Assembly (NCBI GenBank): GCA_964462145.1
Contig: CAYWYB010000267.1
Coordinates: forward strand, 1 to 7,649
From: GCA-2731375 sp964462145
GTDB lineage: Bacteria; Pseudomonadota; Alphaproteobacteria; GCA-2731375
DNA: 7,649 nt
Direction: 5' to 3'
Shown here: piece after piece, positions 5,725 through 7,649 of the stretch
Numbering within the stretch: position 1 is the stretch's first letter
Layout of the letters: each line of letters begins with the position of its first letter
The notes under the pieces: generated by a model
What the model saw: the letters and a program-made list of their open reading frames with translations, nothing else
What the model was told of the DNA's origin: nothing
Databases searched by the model: none
Position numbers and translations under genes: made by a program

Positions 5725-6537
5725 ATGTCCCAGCTATCCGTGCGCCGTGAAGGCGCCGTCGCCATTGTGACCATTACCCTGCCTGATCAGTTCATGACCG
5801 ACGACACGGTCAGCGAGCTGAACGCCGTGACCGAGGAACTGGACCAGGACGAAAGCTGTCGGGCCATGGTTTTCACGGGTGGCGAGGATGGCGTCTTCAT
5901 ACGCCATTTCTCGGTCAAGGTGCTGGAGGAAATGTCTGACAGCCTGCGCGCCCGGGGCAAGACATTCTCGGACCAGAAACTGCTGGAACGGGACCGCGAA
6001 TTGGACATCGTCTTTCGCCGTCTGGCGACCACGCCAAAGATTGTCATCGCAGCCATCAACGGCTTTGCCATGGGTGGCGGGTTCGAATTCTGCCTCTCGT
6101 GCGACCTGCGTATCGTCCAGGACGGCGAACACACCCTGGGCCTGCCAGAGGCCAAGTTGGGTATTCTGCCGGGCGGCGGCGGCACCCAGAAACTGGGCCG
6201 CCTGGTGGGGCAAGCACGCGCCCTGGAAATGGTTCTGCGTGGCCGTACCGTGCCGCCGCGCGAGGCCTTGGCGTTGGGTATGGTGCACGAAGTAACCGAC
6301 GGCCCGGTGCTGCCCCGCGCCCTGGAATTGGCGCGGGAATATGCCGCCATGGCGCCGCTTGCGTTTGCCCATATCAAACGTCTGCTGCGCATAGAGCTCG
6401 AAAAGCCCTTGGAAGAGGGCCTGGTGATGGAGCGCACGCTGTTTCTGGATTTGCTGGTTTCCGACGATGCCAATAAACTGATGAAACGTATGAACGAGGG
6501 CAACCTGGATATCCGGGAAGTGCCCCAAGGCGACTAA
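5725..6537 (+). CDS. Enoyl-CoA hydratase/isomerase family protein
   Basis: This 270-residue crotonase-fold enzyme adds water to, or isomerises, a double bond in an acyl-CoA. Both catalytic glutamates of classical hydratases have counterparts: Glu121 in AMGGGFEFCLSCDLRI (115-130) and Glu142 in GLPEAKLGILPGGGGTQKLG. The second oxyanion-hole strand (GGG, 117-119) is standard. The first, normally like F-x-A-G-A-D, is replaced by VFIRHFSVKVL (57-67), which marks a divergent subgroup. It has a helical C-terminal trimerisation region of normal length. The ATG at 5725 has GGGGAGGG about 7 bases upstream. It follows the thioesterase by 29 bases and precedes the sulfatase by 40, so it is probably co-transcribed. 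Its exact substrate is unknown. Confidence 0.92.
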   Translation: MSQLSVRREGAVAIVTITLPDQFMTDDTVSELNAVTEELDQDESCRAMVFTGGEDGVFIRHFSVKVLEEMSDSLRARGKTFSDQKLLERDRELDIVFRRLATTPKIVIAAINGFAMGGGFEFCLSCDLRIVQDGEHTLGLPEAKLGILPGGGGTQKLGRLVGQARALEMVLRGRTVPPREALALGMVHEVTDGPVLPRALELAREYAAMAPLAFAHIKRLLRIELEKPLEEGLVMERTLFLDLLVSDDANKLMKRMNEGNLDIREVPQGD

Positions 6538-6554
6538 TTGGGGCGACTAAATTG
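6529..6554 (+). repeat. Short tandem duplication at the 3' end of the hydratase gene
   Basis: GGCGACTAATTG (6529-6540) is followed by GGCGACTAAATTG (6542-6554). Each copy contains GAC TAA, the last codon and stop of the hydratase gene. This looks like a small duplication with one base inserted in the second copy. It leaves the protein intact and only lengthens the spacer before the sulfatase gene. Confidence 0.4.
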
Positions 6555-6577
6555 CGCGATTAGTAAGGGGGATCAAT

Positions 6578-7649
6578 ATGAAACCGCAGAATATTCTCTA
6601 CATCATGTCGGACGAGCATAACTCCAAGATGCTCGGCTGTTATGGCCATAGCCACGTCAAGACGCCGAACCTTGACCGGCTGGCCGCCAATGGCACGCGG
6701 TTTACCTCGGCCTACACCAATTCCTCCATTTGCATTCCCTCCCGCGCCGCCTTCGCGACTGGGCGTTATACCCATGAAACAAAGTACTGGGATAACGCCA
6801 TGCCCTACGATGGCAAGGTCAAGGGCTGGGGCCACCGCCTGATTGATGAAGGCTTGCGTGTCGAATCTATTGGCAAGCTGCATTACCGCAGCGAGGAAGC
6901 GCCGACCGGATTTTCCAAGCAGACTATCCCGATGCATGTCATGGGCGGTCTCGGACAGATCTGGGGTTCGATCCGTGACCCTCTGCCCGATGAGCGGCCG
7001 TCTCGGATGCTGAACGAGATTGGACCGGGCGATTCTAATTATACCCGTTACGACAAATCCATTGCCGACGAGGCCTGTACCTGGCTGCAGGATGCTGCCG
7101 CCGCACAAACGAATGGCTCGGACGATCAGCCCTGGGTGCTTTATCTGGGCTTTGTGGCGCCGCATTTCCCATTGGTGGTGCCGCAGGAATATTACGACAT
7201 GTACCCCATCGAGGATTTACCACCCCGGCTGTTGGATCCGGAAAAGGGCTATGTGCGTCATCCATGGCTGCAGCGCATGGATGATTTTCAACAAGTCGAC
7301 CGCAATTTGACGCCGGAGCAGCGCTTGATGGGCGTGGCGGCCTATTTTGGCCTGTGTACTTATCTTGATGCACAGATCGGCCGGGTTCTGGACGCCCTGG
7401 CGGCGACCGGCCTGGATGCCAACACGCGGGTGATCTACACCTCCGATCATGGTGACAATGTCGGCAAGCGGGGCATGTGGGGCAAATCAAATCTGTACGA
7501 GGAAGGCGCGGCCGTTCCTTTGATCGTGTCCGGTGACGGGGTGCCCGCGGGCAAGGTCTGCGAAACACCCGTGTCCCTGCTGGACAGCTATCAAACCATC
7601 CTGGATTGCGTTGGCGTCGAACCCAACGAAGAGGAAAAAACCCTTAAAG
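6578..7649 (+). CDS. Type I sulfatase (choline-sulfatase-like), 3' end outside window
   Basis: The frame runs open from the ATG at 6578 to the window edge, giving 357 residues of an incomplete protein. AGGGGG lies about 7 bases upstream. The N-terminal NILYIMSDEHNSKMLGCYGH (5-24) holds the metal-binding acidic pair position, here Asp12-Glu13. The sulfatase signature is CIPSR (52-56), with Cys52 as the residue converted to formylglycine, followed by AAFATGRYTHE. Other active-site candidates are Lys100 and His102 (GKLHY), His196 (APHFP), Asp290-His291 (TSDHGD) and Lys303 (WGKSNLYEEG). There is no signal peptide, so the enzyme should be cytoplasmic and act on an imported sulfate ester. Relatives include choline sulfatases and phosphonate or phosphate diester hydrolases, so the ester type is not certain. 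It is the last visible gene of the dehydrogenase operon. Confidence 0.93.
   Translation, partial: MKPQNILYIMSDEHNSKMLGCYGHSHVKTPNLDRLAANGTRFTSAYTNSSICIPSRAAFATGRYTHETKYWDNAMPYDGKVKGWGHRLIDEGLRVESIGKLHYRSEEAPTGFSKQTIPMHVMGGLGQIWGSIRDPLPDERPSRMLNEIGPGDSNYTRYDKSIADEACTWLQDAAAAQTNGSDDQPWVLYLGFVAPHFPLVVPQEYYDMYPIEDLPPRLLDPEKGYVRHPWLQRMDDFQQVDRNLTPEQRLMGVAAYFGLCTYLDAQIGRVLDALAATGLDANTRVIYTSDHGDNVGKRGMWGKSNLYEEGAAVPLIVSGDGVPAGKVCETPVSLLDSYQTILDCVGVEPNEEEKTLK

Noticed and set aside
5734..6528. Long minus-strand open frames (264 and 238 codons) opposite the enoyl-CoA hydratase gene
   Set aside because: Composition is low-complexity and repetitive in Arg, Ser and Gln with no family match, while the plus strand encodes an intact hydratase.
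1..7649. CRISPR arrays, rRNA genes or insertion sequences
   Set aside because: I saw no regularly spaced repeats, rRNA-like segments, transposase motifs or terminal inverted repeats.

Overview
The window looks like GC-rich proteobacterial DNA, most likely from an alphaproteobacterium. This is inferred from the gene families and the strong G/C bias at third codon positions, not from a phylogenetic marker. Genes are tightly packed and fall into short operons. Only the first ~450 bases are visibly more AT-rich and stand apart.

Layout. (1) 1-442: an AT-richer segment with an unrecognised reading frame that has no convincing start and may be degraded. (2) 2381 down to 641, minus strand: a three-gene operon encoding a 75-residue protein of unknown function, a beta-class-like glutathione S-transferase, and a protein of the glycine/sarcosine/betaine reductase 'selenoprotein B' family. 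The last gene looks like two ORFs separated by a UGA at 988-986. The sequence fits selenocysteine instead: the family's conserved residues continue in frame across the UGA, the UGA sits at the family's redox position, and a SECIS-like hairpin with the right spacing and a G in its loop follows it (984-949). A terminator-like hairpin lies just past the true stop. (3) 2564-2992, plus strand: a YqaA/DedA-type membrane protein, converging on and overlapping by 4 bases a minus-strand carboxymuconolactone-decarboxylase-family gene (3570-2989). (4) From 3732 to the right edge, plus strand: a likely operon of a zinc-dependent alcohol dehydrogenase, a tandem-hotdog thioesterase, an enoyl-CoA hydratase/isomerase, and a type I sulfatase cut off by the window end.

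How the genes may work together. The right-hand cluster reads like a catabolic module: a sulfatase frees an alcohol, the dehydrogenase oxidises it, and the hydratase and thioesterase act on the acyl-CoA. The substrate cannot be read from the sequence. The minus-strand operon pairs glutathione chemistry with a selenol protein, which suggests thiol/selenol redox or electrophile handling. That role is inference. The most notable item is the unannotatable-by-default selenoprotein, whose UGA is followed by P-L-D, so Asp stands where a resolving Cys would be expected. The selenocysteine machinery (selA, selB, selC, selD) is not in this window and must be elsewhere in the genome for the reading to hold.
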